Of a stretch of 64,000 bases of DNA, positions 25,731-34,287 are shown piece by piece. How positions within the stretch are numbered: the first letter of the stretch is position 1; each line of letters begins with the position of its first letter. Both the position numbers and the translations under genes were made by a program. This stretch comes from F23-D06 sp963603365 (GTDB lineage: Bacteria; Bacteroidota; Bacteroidia; Bacteroidales; WCHB1-69). The notes below the pieces were generated by a model, which saw only the letters and a list, made by a program, of their open reading frames with translations, ran no database searches and was not told the origin of the DNA. The DNA is taken from NCBI GenBank assembly GCA_963603365.1, contig CAVCMI010000011.1, positions 8,609 through 72,608 of the forward strand, written 5' to 3'.

Positions 25731-26291
25731 TCAAGACTGCTCTTTCTCGAGAACAAGCCGTATGAGTGCGAACATGGCATAATTTATAATGTCAAAATAG
25801 TTGGCATCCAGTCCTTCGGAGACAAGCGTAGTTCCGTTGTGGTCTTCAATAGACTTGATGCGAAGCAGTTTCATCAGAATGATGTCGGTAAGGGAACTGA
25901 TGCGCATTTGCCGCCAGGCTTCGTCATAGTCGTGGTTTTTGTTCATCATCAAACTTTTGGCCGCCTGTATATATTTGGCAAACAACGCCGTAGCCTCCTT
26001 TGTGTCCATTGTTGCCTGTTCTGAGCCGGCGGCCACGCCTATTTCAAGCTGTATCAAAGCCATAACGGCATAATTGACTATGCCTACAAATTCGGGGATG
26101 ATGCCTTCAGCGATGCGGGTCTCACCCTTTTCCTGAATGCTGCGGACGCGGTTCGCCTTGATGAATATCTGGTCGGTCAGCGAGGAGGTACGGAGAATGC
26201 GCCACGCCGTGCCATAGTCGGAGGCCTTCTTGGTGAAGACCTCCTGACAGTAGCGTATCATCTCGTCATATTGTTCTGACGTGTTTGCCAT
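25731..26291 (-). CDS. DUF1599 protein with two tandem copies of the domain
   Basis: 186 aa. The two halves are clearly related: KKASDYGTAWRILRTSSLTDQI (about 21-42) versus NKNHDYDEAWRQMRISSLTDII (about 117-138), and VGIVNYAVMALIQLE versus FDIINYAMFALIRLV. The duplicated DYxxAWR and SSLTD segments are the DUF1599 signatures; the family has been linked to nucleotide modification but the reaction is unknown. No signal peptide. Starts 3 bases after the gingipain-like gene. Confidence 0.8.
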   Translation of the reverse strand: MANTSEQYDEMIRYCQEVFTKKASDYGTAWRILRTSSLTDQIFIKANRVRSIQEKGETRIAEGIIPEFVGIVNYAVMALIQLEIGVAAGSEQATMDTKEATALFAKYIQAAKSLMMNKNHDYDEAWRQMRISSLTDIILMKLLRIKSIEDHNGTTLVSEGLDANYFDIINYAMFALIRLVLEKEQS

Positions 26292-26294
26292 TGC

Positions 26295-29200
26295 TTATTG
26301 CTTGATGAATTTAAGTGTGCGATTCTTGTCTGCACTCTTTATGGAGATGAAATAGATGCCGTCTGCAAGGTCAGCCACGTGAACCGTACACTTCATCTCG
26401 CCACCTGCGGCGGCCGTGCGAACCAGTCTCCCGCTCATATCCGCCACAGCAATCTCTTGGATCGGCGCGTTGCTCTCAACCGCAAGGCTTGTAGTGGCAG
26501 GGTTGGGATAAAGGCGCACATCCGTTTCTGCGGTGATATATTCAGCTATGCCCACGCAGTCGGTCGTGTCGGGATCGACCATCGTGCCGAACCCCGGAAT
26601 GACAATATCGTCAACCCAGACACAGTCGCTGTTTGACGACTGGCTGATGTCTTTAGTGTAATCGAAACGGTAGGTATGCGTTCCTGCCTTTATGGGCACC
26701 GTGATCTTCGTCCAATTCACCTCACCGGAGGCTTCGTCTTTCTGCTCATTGTCCACATAGAATTTGAACTTGTCGTAATTTGCTTCGGAAGAGACTTTTC
26801 TGTAAAAAGAAAAATCGCCGTCCATAATAGAAGTGACCGTCAGTTCAAGGCGGGAGGTCTTGCTGTTGGCAAGATTCACTTTCGATCGCACACTATAGTT
26901 TCCGCTATGTGTCTGGTCTGAAGTGATTGTCCACGGATAGGCAGAAGTATTGTCCCAGTCAAAGCGCGGCGAGAAGTCGCCGGTTTCAAAATCTTCAGTA
27001 CACGTCCCTACAATCATATATAAGGTATCGATAACGTGCGAGGAACCTATTACTCTATGGTAGTACAGCGGTATGATAGCGTTGTCGGGCACATTGTCGG
27101 CAACTTTCACCGTAAAGGTATTGGTGGTTGTCTGGTCGGGCTGCAGTGCATACACATAATAGGATGGGGATATCACCCTTGCGCCGGTATAGTTGGAGGT
27201 AAGGTCTACAATGCCGAACGGCAGTGTGGCATGTCCTTCATTTTTGTTGTCGATTTCAACCGTAACCTCGCTTCCGGCGGTTATAACTTGTGGAGAAATG
27301 CGGCTTGCGGTCACCACGAGTTTGGGGGCGGCAACTCTCACTATGATGGCTTTGTCAGAGTGTCCTGTTCCCCAAGACACGGTCACATTGAATGACACAG
27401 GGGTCTCATCTTCCAGAGAACCTGAAATGGCGGCGCTGAAAGCGTTCTGGAGGGTTTTCGTCTCATCTACGGCCATGTTGCCGATGTAAACAGAATCCTG
27501 CACCAGTGTAATGCCCTGTGCTGTAGTTGTCATCTTGGCATATACGGAAGTGGCGGCAGAAACGCCTAAATTCTTGACGGAAAGATTCCAAGTGACGGTT
27601 GTGCCCACTTCGGCAATGCCGTTCAACTGCACCTCAGAAGCGGCAATAAATGGGCCTTCGGGATCTATGACCGTGATGGTCTTGAAATACTGGACATAGT
27701 TTTGTGCGCCGACGGCCAGTTCATATTGTCCTGGCACACTGAGCGCGTCAAAGGAGAGCACAGCCTCTCCGGAAGCATCAGCAAAGGCAGCGGCTACAAA
27801 CTCATTGTTGTGCGTCAATGCCACGTATGCGTATGCAGGTGCACCCGACACTGCCAAGGCGTTCTGACCTACAGTCAGCACATCTGCACAAGCGACTGTC
27901 ATTATGTCCGGAATTCCTAAATAAGGTCGGATAGAGGGGTCGCCAAAAGTGTGATAGACTTCCCAGTAGTATTGTTTTCGGGTCGAGGTTGAAGACTGCA
28001 CAGCAAGGTTTCCGCCTTCCATATAGCCTCCGATCGTGGTGCTCCATTTGTCGTGTGTCTCATTGTGGGTATGGAAAATACGGTCGTAAGCGCCGAGGTC
28101 TGACGAAGAATAGCTCATATTGGCGGTTATGTTGCTGCGCACGCCGACGGCCCAATAGACGTCCTCGTCCCAATAGGTGTAGTCAGATCCGCCGATATAT
28201 GCCAGTGCGCCTTTGTTGTTGGCACGGACCAAGGCCTCGCCGAAACAGTTGTCATTATCAAACTTGCCCGTATGACAGCAGTTGCCGATTATCAGGCCGT
28301 ACTTGCCGGCATTGGAAAGGGAGGCAATCTGCGACACAGTGAACGACGGTTCGTACCACCCCTGTGCTTCTCCGTGGGCGGTGTAGTTGACCCAGCCGGC
28401 GCCGGCGCCGATCTCGCTGCGGATGGTGGCCGCCTGGCTGGAACAGTCATAGTCGTGCTTGTGAACAGTCGTATAGCTATGGTTCGTCGAAGTTGTATTT
28501 ATATAATTATTGTAGATATAGTTGACCTGCCCTTGAGCATGAGTGGGCGACCAGGAGTCATCCGTGCCGGCAATCAGGACGGCGGTGCCCAAATAGGAGG
28601 GGTCTGGCATCGTGTATTGTTCATACATCAGCGACTTGTCGACTTGGGGAGTCAATTCGGAGATATTGCGGGCGGAAAAACGTCCGTAGTAGCAGTCGGG
28701 AAGGTTGTCGCCGGAGGTCCAGGTGGCATAATAAAGGTCTGTCACATGGTTTGTGTTGGAAACCTGGCTGTTAAAGGCTGGCAGCTGGTCCACATCGCCG
28801 ACTAACAGCAGAAATGTGGGAGCGGGATTGTCCGGGGTGGCGTTGTTGTAGTGGCTCAGGATGTAGTTTCTGATAGAGGTTGTCGTAGTGCCCACGTTGG
28901 CATCGCTGGTATATGCCACCTCCACAAGGTAACCTAACCTTTTTTTCCATTGCACAAAACTGTTGAGATTCTCGTTGCCGGAGAACATCGAATTGGCGAT
29001 GATCAGGTATTTGATGGGAGCGGCAGTGAACTCGTTTCGGGTGTCGGTTATCGGATTGATGACTGCGGCGGAAGCCAGTTTGAAGAGCGGGCTTCCCAAC
29101 TTGCTCTTCAGTTCGTAGGTGGCAGGCAGGTCCGCATTCACATACGACACGGTCACGTCAATTTCGCGGAAAATACGGATGCGGTTCGTAACGGGATTAT

Positions 29201-29705
29201 AGGCCACGGGCGATACCATAATGCAAGCCATCGTGACATCGCGCATCGTTCCCGACTTCTCCACGCGCACTAACGGCTCGGAATAAAAACTGTTAAGGCG
29301 ATAGACCTCGTCGTTTTTCGTAAAGGAGCGTTCTCCCTTGTACGACTTCGGGTAAGCATGTTGTACGGGATAGATTGGAGCGGCTATGCCAAGTTCAGCC
29401 GCATCGTACTCGTCGTATTCACTATGAACGACCTGGGCCACGACCGAATCGCAAACCGGGATCTCTATCAGTTTGCTCATCACCGGAAGTTGCGGATAGC
29501 CCTCACGCGTGCTCAAACTGTAGTCTTCCATTGTAATCTTCGTGTAAGCGCCATCGGCCTCCTTCACCGTCTGGGGAGTAATTTTTCCTGGCATGAAAGA
29601 GATTTCCACTTGACTGTAACCGTTCTGCTTCACGGTATAATGCTGGGCAGATGTGCCGAATACAAAAAGCAGCAGCATCCCAAACAAAATGAATGATTTT
29701 TTCAT
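26295..29705 (-). CDS. Secreted gingipain-family (C25) cysteine protease with type IX sorting domain
   Basis: 1136 aa. Signal peptide (cleavage after about Ala20), a propeptide-like region to ~225, then a C25 caspase-like domain. The dyad is visible as His444 (YTAHGEAQGW) and Cys477 (GNCCHTGKFD). Ig-like strand-rich repeats fill ~600-1040, including a region with VWVDDIV. The last ~75 residues are a type A sorting domain (LYPNPATTSL, MSGRLVRT, DGIYFI, ending LKFIKQ). It would be exported by the Sec and then type IX routes and attached to the surface or released. The predicted protease specificity cannot be read from sequence. Confidence 0.9.
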   Translation of the reverse strand: MKKSFILFGMLLLFVFGTSAQHYTVKQNGYSQVEISFMPGKITPQTVKEADGAYTKITMEDYSLSTREGYPQLPVMSKLIEIPVCDSVVAQVVHSEYDEYDAAELGIAAPIYPVQHAYPKSYKGERSFTKNDEVYRLNSFYSEPLVRVEKSGTMRDVTMACIMVSPVAYNPVTNRIRIFREIDVTVSYVNADLPATYELKSKLGSPLFKLASAAVINPITDTRNEFTAAPIKYLIIANSMFSGNENLNSFVQWKKRLGYLVEVAYTSDANVGTTTTSIRNYILSHYNNATPDNPAPTFLLLVGDVDQLPAFNSQVSNTNHVTDLYYATWTSGDNLPDCYYGRFSARNISELTPQVDKSLMYEQYTMPDPSYLGTAVLIAGTDDSWSPTHAQGQVNYIYNNYINTTSTNHSYTTVHKHDYDCSSQAATIRSEIGAGAGWVNYTAHGEAQGWYEPSFTVSQIASLSNAGKYGLIIGNCCHTGKFDNDNCFGEALVRANNKGALAYIGGSDYTYWDEDVYWAVGVRSNITANMSYSSSDLGAYDRIFHTHNETHDKWSTTIGGYMEGGNLAVQSSTSTRKQYYWEVYHTFGDPSIRPYLGIPDIMTVACADVLTVGQNALAVSGAPAYAYVALTHNNEFVAAAFADASGEAVLSFDALSVPGQYELAVGAQNYVQYFKTITVIDPEGPFIAASEVQLNGIAEVGTTVTWNLSVKNLGVSAATSVYAKMTTTAQGITLVQDSVYIGNMAVDETKTLQNAFSAAISGSLEDETPVSFNVTVSWGTGHSDKAIIVRVAAPKLVVTASRISPQVITAGSEVTVEIDNKNEGHATLPFGIVDLTSNYTGARVISPSYYVYALQPDQTTTNTFTVKVADNVPDNAIIPLYYHRVIGSSHVIDTLYMIVGTCTEDFETGDFSPRFDWDNTSAYPWTITSDQTHSGNYSVRSKVNLANSKTSRLELTVTSIMDGDFSFYRKVSSEANYDKFKFYVDNEQKDEASGEVNWTKITVPIKAGTHTYRFDYTKDISQSSNSDCVWVDDIVIPGFGTMVDPDTTDCVGIAEYITAETDVRLYPNPATTSLAVESNAPIQEIAVADMSGRLVRTAAAGGEMKCTVHVADLADGIYFISIKSADKNRTLKFIKQ

Positions 29706-29760
29706 CTTACGTCTTATTTTTTTAATATTGGTATCAATGTAATCCTTTTGGGAAAACGTG

Positions 29761-29768
29761 CAAAAATA
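29761..29768 (-). promoter_or_regulatory. -7 box for the gingipain-like gene
   Basis: TATTTTTG on the minus strand, leader about 50 nt. The DUF1599, BT_3928 and prmC genes have no box of their own, so this promoter probably serves all four. Confidence 0.55.
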
Positions 29769-29949
29769 GAAAAAATAGATATAGGAGGCCGTCTGACGTT
29801 TTTTTCAAAAAAACGCATTTTGACTATAGTCTGAACTGTCTGATGATTTACAGTCCTGAACTATTGTCCTTTTAATGACGTAATTATCCTTTCAGCCACA
29901 TACATTAAATAAAAAAACCGCCGGCAATCGGACGATATTGTTTTTTTTG

Positions 29950-29957
29950 TATCTTTG
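29950..29957 (+). promoter_or_regulatory. -7 box for rpmB
   Basis: TATCTTTG after a T-run; leader about 40 nt to the ATG at 30004. The remainder of 29769-29949 shows no gene or RNA signature. Confidence 0.6.
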
Positions 29958-30003
29958 CCGCCCGAATCACAGATACGATTATAACAACAAAAAAGGAATA
30001 GAA

Positions 30004-30237
30004 ATGTCACGAGTTTGTCAAATTACAGGTAAAAAGGCAGTGGTTGGAAATAACGTGTCCCACTCCAATATCAAAACAAAAAGAACATTCAAACCAAATC
30101 TGCATACAAAGAAATTCTATGTCCCTGAACTGGACGAATGGATTTATCTCAAGGTTTCTGCACATGGCATGCGCCACATCAACAAGAAAGGCATCTTCCA
30201 ATGTCTGGTGGAAGCCGCAGAGAAAGGTAACCTCTAA
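30004..30237 (+). CDS. rpmB: 50S ribosomal protein L28
   Basis: 77 aa from the ATG at 30004; earlier codons lie in the promoter. Contains CQITGKKAVVGNNVSHSN and NLHTKKFYVPE, the L28 signatures. In many Bacteroidota rpmG follows directly; here rpmB is alone and ends at an intrinsic terminator. Confidence 0.95.
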   Translation: MSRVCQITGKKAVVGNNVSHSNIKTKRTFKPNLHTKKFYVPELDEWIYLKVSAHGMRHINKKGIFQCLVEAAEKGNL

Positions 30238-30265
30238 AAAGATCCGTTCTTTTCAGAAAAGCCAC

Positions 30266-30304
30266 AACTGCTGTAACGGAACTCCTGTTGCAGCAGTTTT
30301 TTTT
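30266..30304 (+). terminator. Intrinsic terminator after rpmB
   Basis: 12-bp stem (AACTGCTGTAAC / GTTGCAGCAGTT, one G-T pair), 9-nt loop, then eight T. Confidence 0.85.
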
Positions 30305-30346
30305 GCATGCTGCCATGCAATTTTTTCTGGATTTGTCCGTATATAG

Positions 30347-32860
30347 TTGTCAGCAAAAACACAGACCCTACCATTGAGACATAGATTATTGTTTCTGACC
30401 TTCGCGATGATAATGTTTGCCGGTATGACATACGGGCAGAAAGCCATTGTAAAGGGATCTGTCATTGATGAATACGGGCAGCCCATTGAAAACGTTGTCA
30501 TCCGTGTGCTGGATCTTGGACTCCAAACCATCACCAACGACTACGGGCAGTTCTCGTTCAGCGTGCCGGCCGAGACCGACTTACGCCTCTACTTCCAGCA
30601 AATCAGCCACAAAGACACCCTGCTTAGCCTGCGCCTCAAGTCCAAAGAGACTGCCGTGCTTTCGGTTATGCTCGCCACGGTGGGCAATCGTTTAGAGCAA
30701 GTGGACATCCATAGCCGCAACGGGAACGGTTATGTGCAGGTGAATCCGCGGCTGTCGTTTCAGATGCCCTCTGCCACGGGCGGCATGGAGTCGCTCATCA
30801 AGATGCTGCCCGGCACATCCTCGTCCAACGAGTTGAGTTCGCAGTACAATGTGCGCGGCGGCAATTATGACGAGAACCTTGTCTTTGTCAACGACATCCA
30901 GATATACCGGCCCTTTCTGGTTCGCAACGCCCAGCAAGAGGGCATGAGTTTTGTAAACCCTGACCTTACGGGCAACGTCGTCTTTTCGGCCGGCGGCTTC
31001 GAGGCCAAGTACGGCGACAAGATGTCGTCGGTGCTTGACGTGCAGTACAAAGAGCCCACGCAGTACTGCGGATCCTTCTCTGCCAGCCTGCTCGGCGCAT
31101 CCGTCCACGCCGAGGGGCGTGTTGACAGTTGCTTCTCGTTTCTTGTCGGCGCGCGCTTCAAGTCTAATGCCTACCTCTTGAAATCCATGCGAATCAGCGG
31201 AGACACCGGCGACTACAAGCCGCGCTTCTTCGACACGCAGATGCTCCTCAAGTGGGACGTTTCTGACAAGTTCAACATCAGTCTGCTGGGCATCTTCACC
31301 CGCAACAGTTACATCTATCAACCCTCCAACAAGCAGACGCGCTTCGGCTCCATCTCCGACTTCAAGCAGTTCACCGTCTATTTTGAGGGGCAGGAGGTGG
31401 ACCGCTATGAAAACTACCTCGGCGGGCTCACGTTCGCCTACACACCGGACCTCCGGAACCGCCTGAAGCTGACATTCTCATCCTATTATGCCCAAGAGAG
31501 CGAAACCTACGACATCTTAGGGCAATACCGTTTCAGCGACATTGAACTTGACATCGCCGACGGCACCGTCAACGAGACCTACACGCGCGGCATCGGCAGT
31601 TATCTGGAACATGCCCGCAACTACATCACCTCCATAGTCTCCGCCGCCGACTTGCGCGGCGAGCACACCCTGCCGTTTTCCAACACGCTCAGTTGGGGGG
31701 TAAAGGCGCAGCACGAGTACATTGACGACCGCATCCGGGAATGGACAATGAACGACTCCGCCGGCTACACCCTGCCGTTCAGACAGGAAACCGTAGGCAT
31801 TGACGTGCCATTGGACGACCTTTCGCGCCAACTCACCTTTGAGGACAACAGCTTCCTACAGTCTGCCAACCGCCTTAGCACGTTCCGTTTCTCCGGCTTC
31901 ATTCAAGACCAGTGGAACATTGACAGAGACAGCATGCCGCACTACATGCTGAACGGCGGCGTACGCTTTCACTATTGGACATACAACAAAAAAGAGTTCA
32001 CCGTCTCGCCCCGTCTCTCTTTCATCTACAACCCGCAATGGCGGCACGATTGGCTTTTTTCGCTGCGCACCGGCCTTTATTACCAGCCGGCATTCTACCG
32101 CGAAATGCGCCACCGCGACGGAACACTCAACCCGAACATCCGCTCGCAGCGCTCTTTCCAATTGGTATTAGGCAGTGAGTATAACTTCCGGCTGTGGCGA
32201 CGGCCGTTCAAATTCACCGCCGAAGCCTATTACAAATACCTTGACCGGCTCATTTCCTACACCATTGACAACGTGCGCATCACCTACAGCGGCGAAAACG
32301 ATGCCGTAGGATATGCCACCGGACTGGACCTCAAAGTCAGCGGCGAATTCATACGCGGACTTGAATCTTGGCTGTCCGTATCGCTGATGAAGACGGAAGA
32401 GAACATCACCTACACGGATGAAGACGGGCAAACCGCACAGACGGGGTACATTCCGCGCCCCACCGACCAGCACTTTGCCTTCAACCTCTTCTTTCAAGAC
32501 CATATACCGGGATACCCGCAATTCAGGACACATCTTAATTTCGTGTTTGCCACCGGACTGCCTTACGGTCCCGACGACGGAGTCACCTACCTGCGACTGC
32601 GCGACCACACCTGGTACCGCCGCATCGACCTCGGCTTCTCGTTCATGATACTGGAACAGAGCCGCGACCGTATGCGCAACAAGTCGAAGTTCATCCGCAG
32701 CATCAAGAACGCCGGCATCTACATCGAAGTTTTCAATCTTCTCGGCATCAACAACATCTCCTCTTATTCGTGGTTCTCAGACATCAGCAACAACCGTTAT
32801 CCTGTTCCGAACTACCTGACCGGACGGCTTCTGAACGTTAAATTTTCCGTAGAGTTTTGA
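30347..32860 (+). CDS. TonB-dependent outer-membrane receptor with carboxypeptidase-like N domain
   Basis: 837 aa. Signal peptide (core LLFLTFAMIMFAGM, cleavage after YG), an N-terminal CarboxypepD-reg-like domain (KGSVIDEYGQPIENVVI, about 35-115), a plug (MLPGTSSSNELSSQYNVRGGNYDENLVFVNDI) and a 22-strand-type barrel ending KFSVEF. No SusD-like partner lies beside it. A stop codon directly precedes the TTG at 30347, and later ATG codons would cut the signal peptide, so a TTG start is the likeliest. The substrate is unknown; a cobalamin riboswitch begins only ~30 bases downstream but belongs to the next transcript. Confidence 0.85.
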   Translation: MSAKTQTLPLRHRLLFLTFAMIMFAGMTYGQKAIVKGSVIDEYGQPIENVVIRVLDLGLQTITNDYGQFSFSVPAETDLRLYFQQISHKDTLLSLRLKSKETAVLSVMLATVGNRLEQVDIHSRNGNGYVQVNPRLSFQMPSATGGMESLIKMLPGTSSSNELSSQYNVRGGNYDENLVFVNDIQIYRPFLVRNAQQEGMSFVNPDLTGNVVFSAGGFEAKYGDKMSSVLDVQYKEPTQYCGSFSASLLGASVHAEGRVDSCFSFLVGARFKSNAYLLKSMRISGDTGDYKPRFFDTQMLLKWDVSDKFNISLLGIFTRNSYIYQPSNKQTRFGSISDFKQFTVYFEGQEVDRYENYLGGLTFAYTPDLRNRLKLTFSSYYAQESETYDILGQYRFSDIELDIADGTVNETYTRGIGSYLEHARNYITSIVSAADLRGEHTLPFSNTLSWGVKAQHEYIDDRIREWTMNDSAGYTLPFRQETVGIDVPLDDLSRQLTFEDNSFLQSANRLSTFRFSGFIQDQWNIDRDSMPHYMLNGGVRFHYWTYNKKEFTVSPRLSFIYNPQWRHDWLFSLRTGLYYQPAFYREMRHRDGTLNPNIRSQRSFQLVLGSEYNFRLWRRPFKFTAEAYYKYLDRLISYTIDNVRITYSGENDAVGYATGLDLKVSGEFIRGLESWLSVSLMKTEENITYTDEDGQTAQTGYIPRPTDQHFAFNLFFQDHIPGYPQFRTHLNFVFATGLPYGPDDGVTYLRLRDHTWYRRIDLGFSFMILEQSRDRMRNKSKFIRSIKNAGIYIEVFNLLGINNISSYSWFSDISNNRYPVPNYLTGRLLNVKFSVEF

Positions 32861-32878
32861 ACCGGACACTTTTTTTTC

Positions 32879-32886
32879 TATTTTTG
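32879..32886 (+). promoter_or_regulatory. -7 box of the cobalamin-regulated operon
   Basis: TATTTTTG; transcription is expected near 32893, exactly where the riboswitch fold begins, so the aptamer is the first thing made. Confidence 0.65.
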
Positions 32887-32890
32887 CCGC

Positions 32891-33056
32891 CGTTTTCAGG
32901 TGAAGAGTTCGCAAGCGAATTTCTGAAAGGGAAACAGGTGTAAATCCTGTACAGTACCCGCTGCTGTAAGTTTCATACGTTTCCGCAGTACCTTTTGTCA
33001 CTGTCGCAAGACGGGAAGACACTACGGAAGAAACAAGTCAGAAAACCTGCCTGTTG
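32891..33056 (+). promoter_or_regulatory. Cobalamin riboswitch
   Basis: The conserved core GGGAAACAGGTG, then TCCTGTACAGTACCCGC and TGCTGTAAG (about 32929-32970), is a textbook cobalamin aptamer. It is followed by GTCACTGT...GGGAAG (about 32997-33018) and the B12 box AAGTCAGAAAACCTGCC (33035-33051). It should shut the downstream genes off when B12 is plentiful. The expression platform is probably in 33057-33170, where a GACCGCTTCGGGAGGTAGGCCGGTC stretch could pair near the ribosome site. Confidence 0.93.
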
Positions 33057-33176
33057 ACAGTTTTGACCGCTTCGGGAGGTAGGCCGGTCGTGGCATGATT
33101 TCTTGATGGAATCTGTTCTTGAGCAGTTTCTGCATTTACCCGGGGCATATTTTGTAAATAAAAAAATGCGAAAGGA

Positions 33177-34250
33177 ATGTATCTGAAACTGACCTTGAAA
33201 CGAACCTTTATTCTCATTCTGTGCGTCTGGCTTGCTGCTTCGTGCAACCATCCTGAGCCTCAAATCCCGAACACCCCGCCTGTCGACTATCAGGCGGAGG
33301 GAGTCTATGTGCTCAACGAAGGCCTCTACCAACACAACAACAGCACGCTGACCTACTATGACTTCACCGCAAACAGCCTGATGAATGACATCTTTCTTCA
33401 AAGCAACGGGCGCGGATTGGGCGACACGGGCAACGACCTGCAGTTGTACGGCGGCAAACTGTACTGTGTCGTCAACAACTCGAACCGCGTAGAGGTGATG
33501 AACCCTTCTGACGCAAAATCCATCAAAGCCATACAACTTAACGGCAAACAACCGCGCCGGCTGGCCTTTTACCGCGACAAAGCCTATGTGAGCTGCTTTG
33601 ACGGCGATGTCGTACGCATTGACACTGCCACACTGGCCGTAGACGCCACCGCACACTCCGGCAGCAACCCCGAAGGCATCTGCGTCTGCAACGGGAAACT
33701 GTACGTTGCCAACTCCGGAGGTCTCAACTCCCCAAACTACGGCAATACCGTCTCTGTATTCGACCTCGCCACATTCTCACTGCTGTACACGATAGAAGTC
33801 GAGACAAACCCGTACATCTTACAAAGCTTCAACAACAAATACGTCTATGTTGCCTCACGGGGCAATTACGGGTCTATACCCTACAACTTTCAGAAAATAG
33901 ACGCCACGGCAGACCAGGTCATCAGAACTTACGACTGGAATGTGCTGAATTTTGCCATCTCCGGGAAATACGCCTATCTTTACTACAGCGACTACAGCAC
34001 CTACAACTACTGGGTCAAAGTAATGGACTTAGAGAGCGACCAAATTGTCAACGAAAGCTTCGTCACCGACGGCACTTCGCTCAAGCGTCCCTACGGCATA
34101 GCCGTCAATGAACTGAACGGAGACGTTTACATCTCTGATGCCTACGACTTTACCGTAAACGGTGACATTTACTGCTTTGACAAAAGCGGTAAAAAGAAAT
34201 TCACTTTTGCAGTCGGGTTGAATCCGGGGACGATATTAGTTAGAAACTGA
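33177..34250 (+). CDS. BtuG-like surface lipoprotein (beta-propeller)
   Basis: 357 aa. Type II signal peptide ends LAASC with lipidation at Cys23. The rest is built of repeated ~40-residue blades with NGKLYVAN, YGGKLYCVV and NKYVYVAS motifs, as in YncE/BtuG seven-blade propellers. In Bacteroides, BtuG is a surface lipoprotein that captures B12 for BtuB. Position directly under a cobalamin riboswitch makes that role likely; binding residues cannot be checked here. The ATG at 33177 is used although AAAGGA abuts it, so a CTG or TTG a few codons later is possible. Confidence 0.72.
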   Translation: MYLKLTLKRTFILILCVWLAASCNHPEPQIPNTPPVDYQAEGVYVLNEGLYQHNNSTLTYYDFTANSLMNDIFLQSNGRGLGDTGNDLQLYGGKLYCVVNNSNRVEVMNPSDAKSIKAIQLNGKQPRRLAFYRDKAYVSCFDGDVVRIDTATLAVDATAHSGSNPEGICVCNGKLYVANSGGLNSPNYGNTVSVFDLATFSLLYTIEVETNPYILQSFNNKYVYVASRGNYGSIPYNFQKIDATADQVIRTYDWNVLNFAISGKYAYLYYSDYSTYNYWVKVMDLESDQIVNESFVTDGTSLKRPYGIAVNELNGDVYISDAYDFTVNGDIYCFDKSGKKKFTFAVGLNPGTILVRN

Positions 34251-34287
34251 TTTGACACTTAATTTACATCATAACAAATAATAATTC

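Noticed and set aside
30347..32860. Calling the TonB-dependent receptor BtuB
   Set aside because: It lies upstream of the riboswitch in a separate transcript and has an extra N-terminal domain; sequence alone does not show the substrate.
32861..33176. A coding gene in the gap before the BtuG-like gene
   Set aside because: Fully explained by the promoter, cobalamin aptamer and expression platform.
32973..33656. 227-codon minus-strand frame over the riboswitch
   Set aside because: Covers the cobalamin aptamer and BtuG-like gene in reverse; no motif or promoter.
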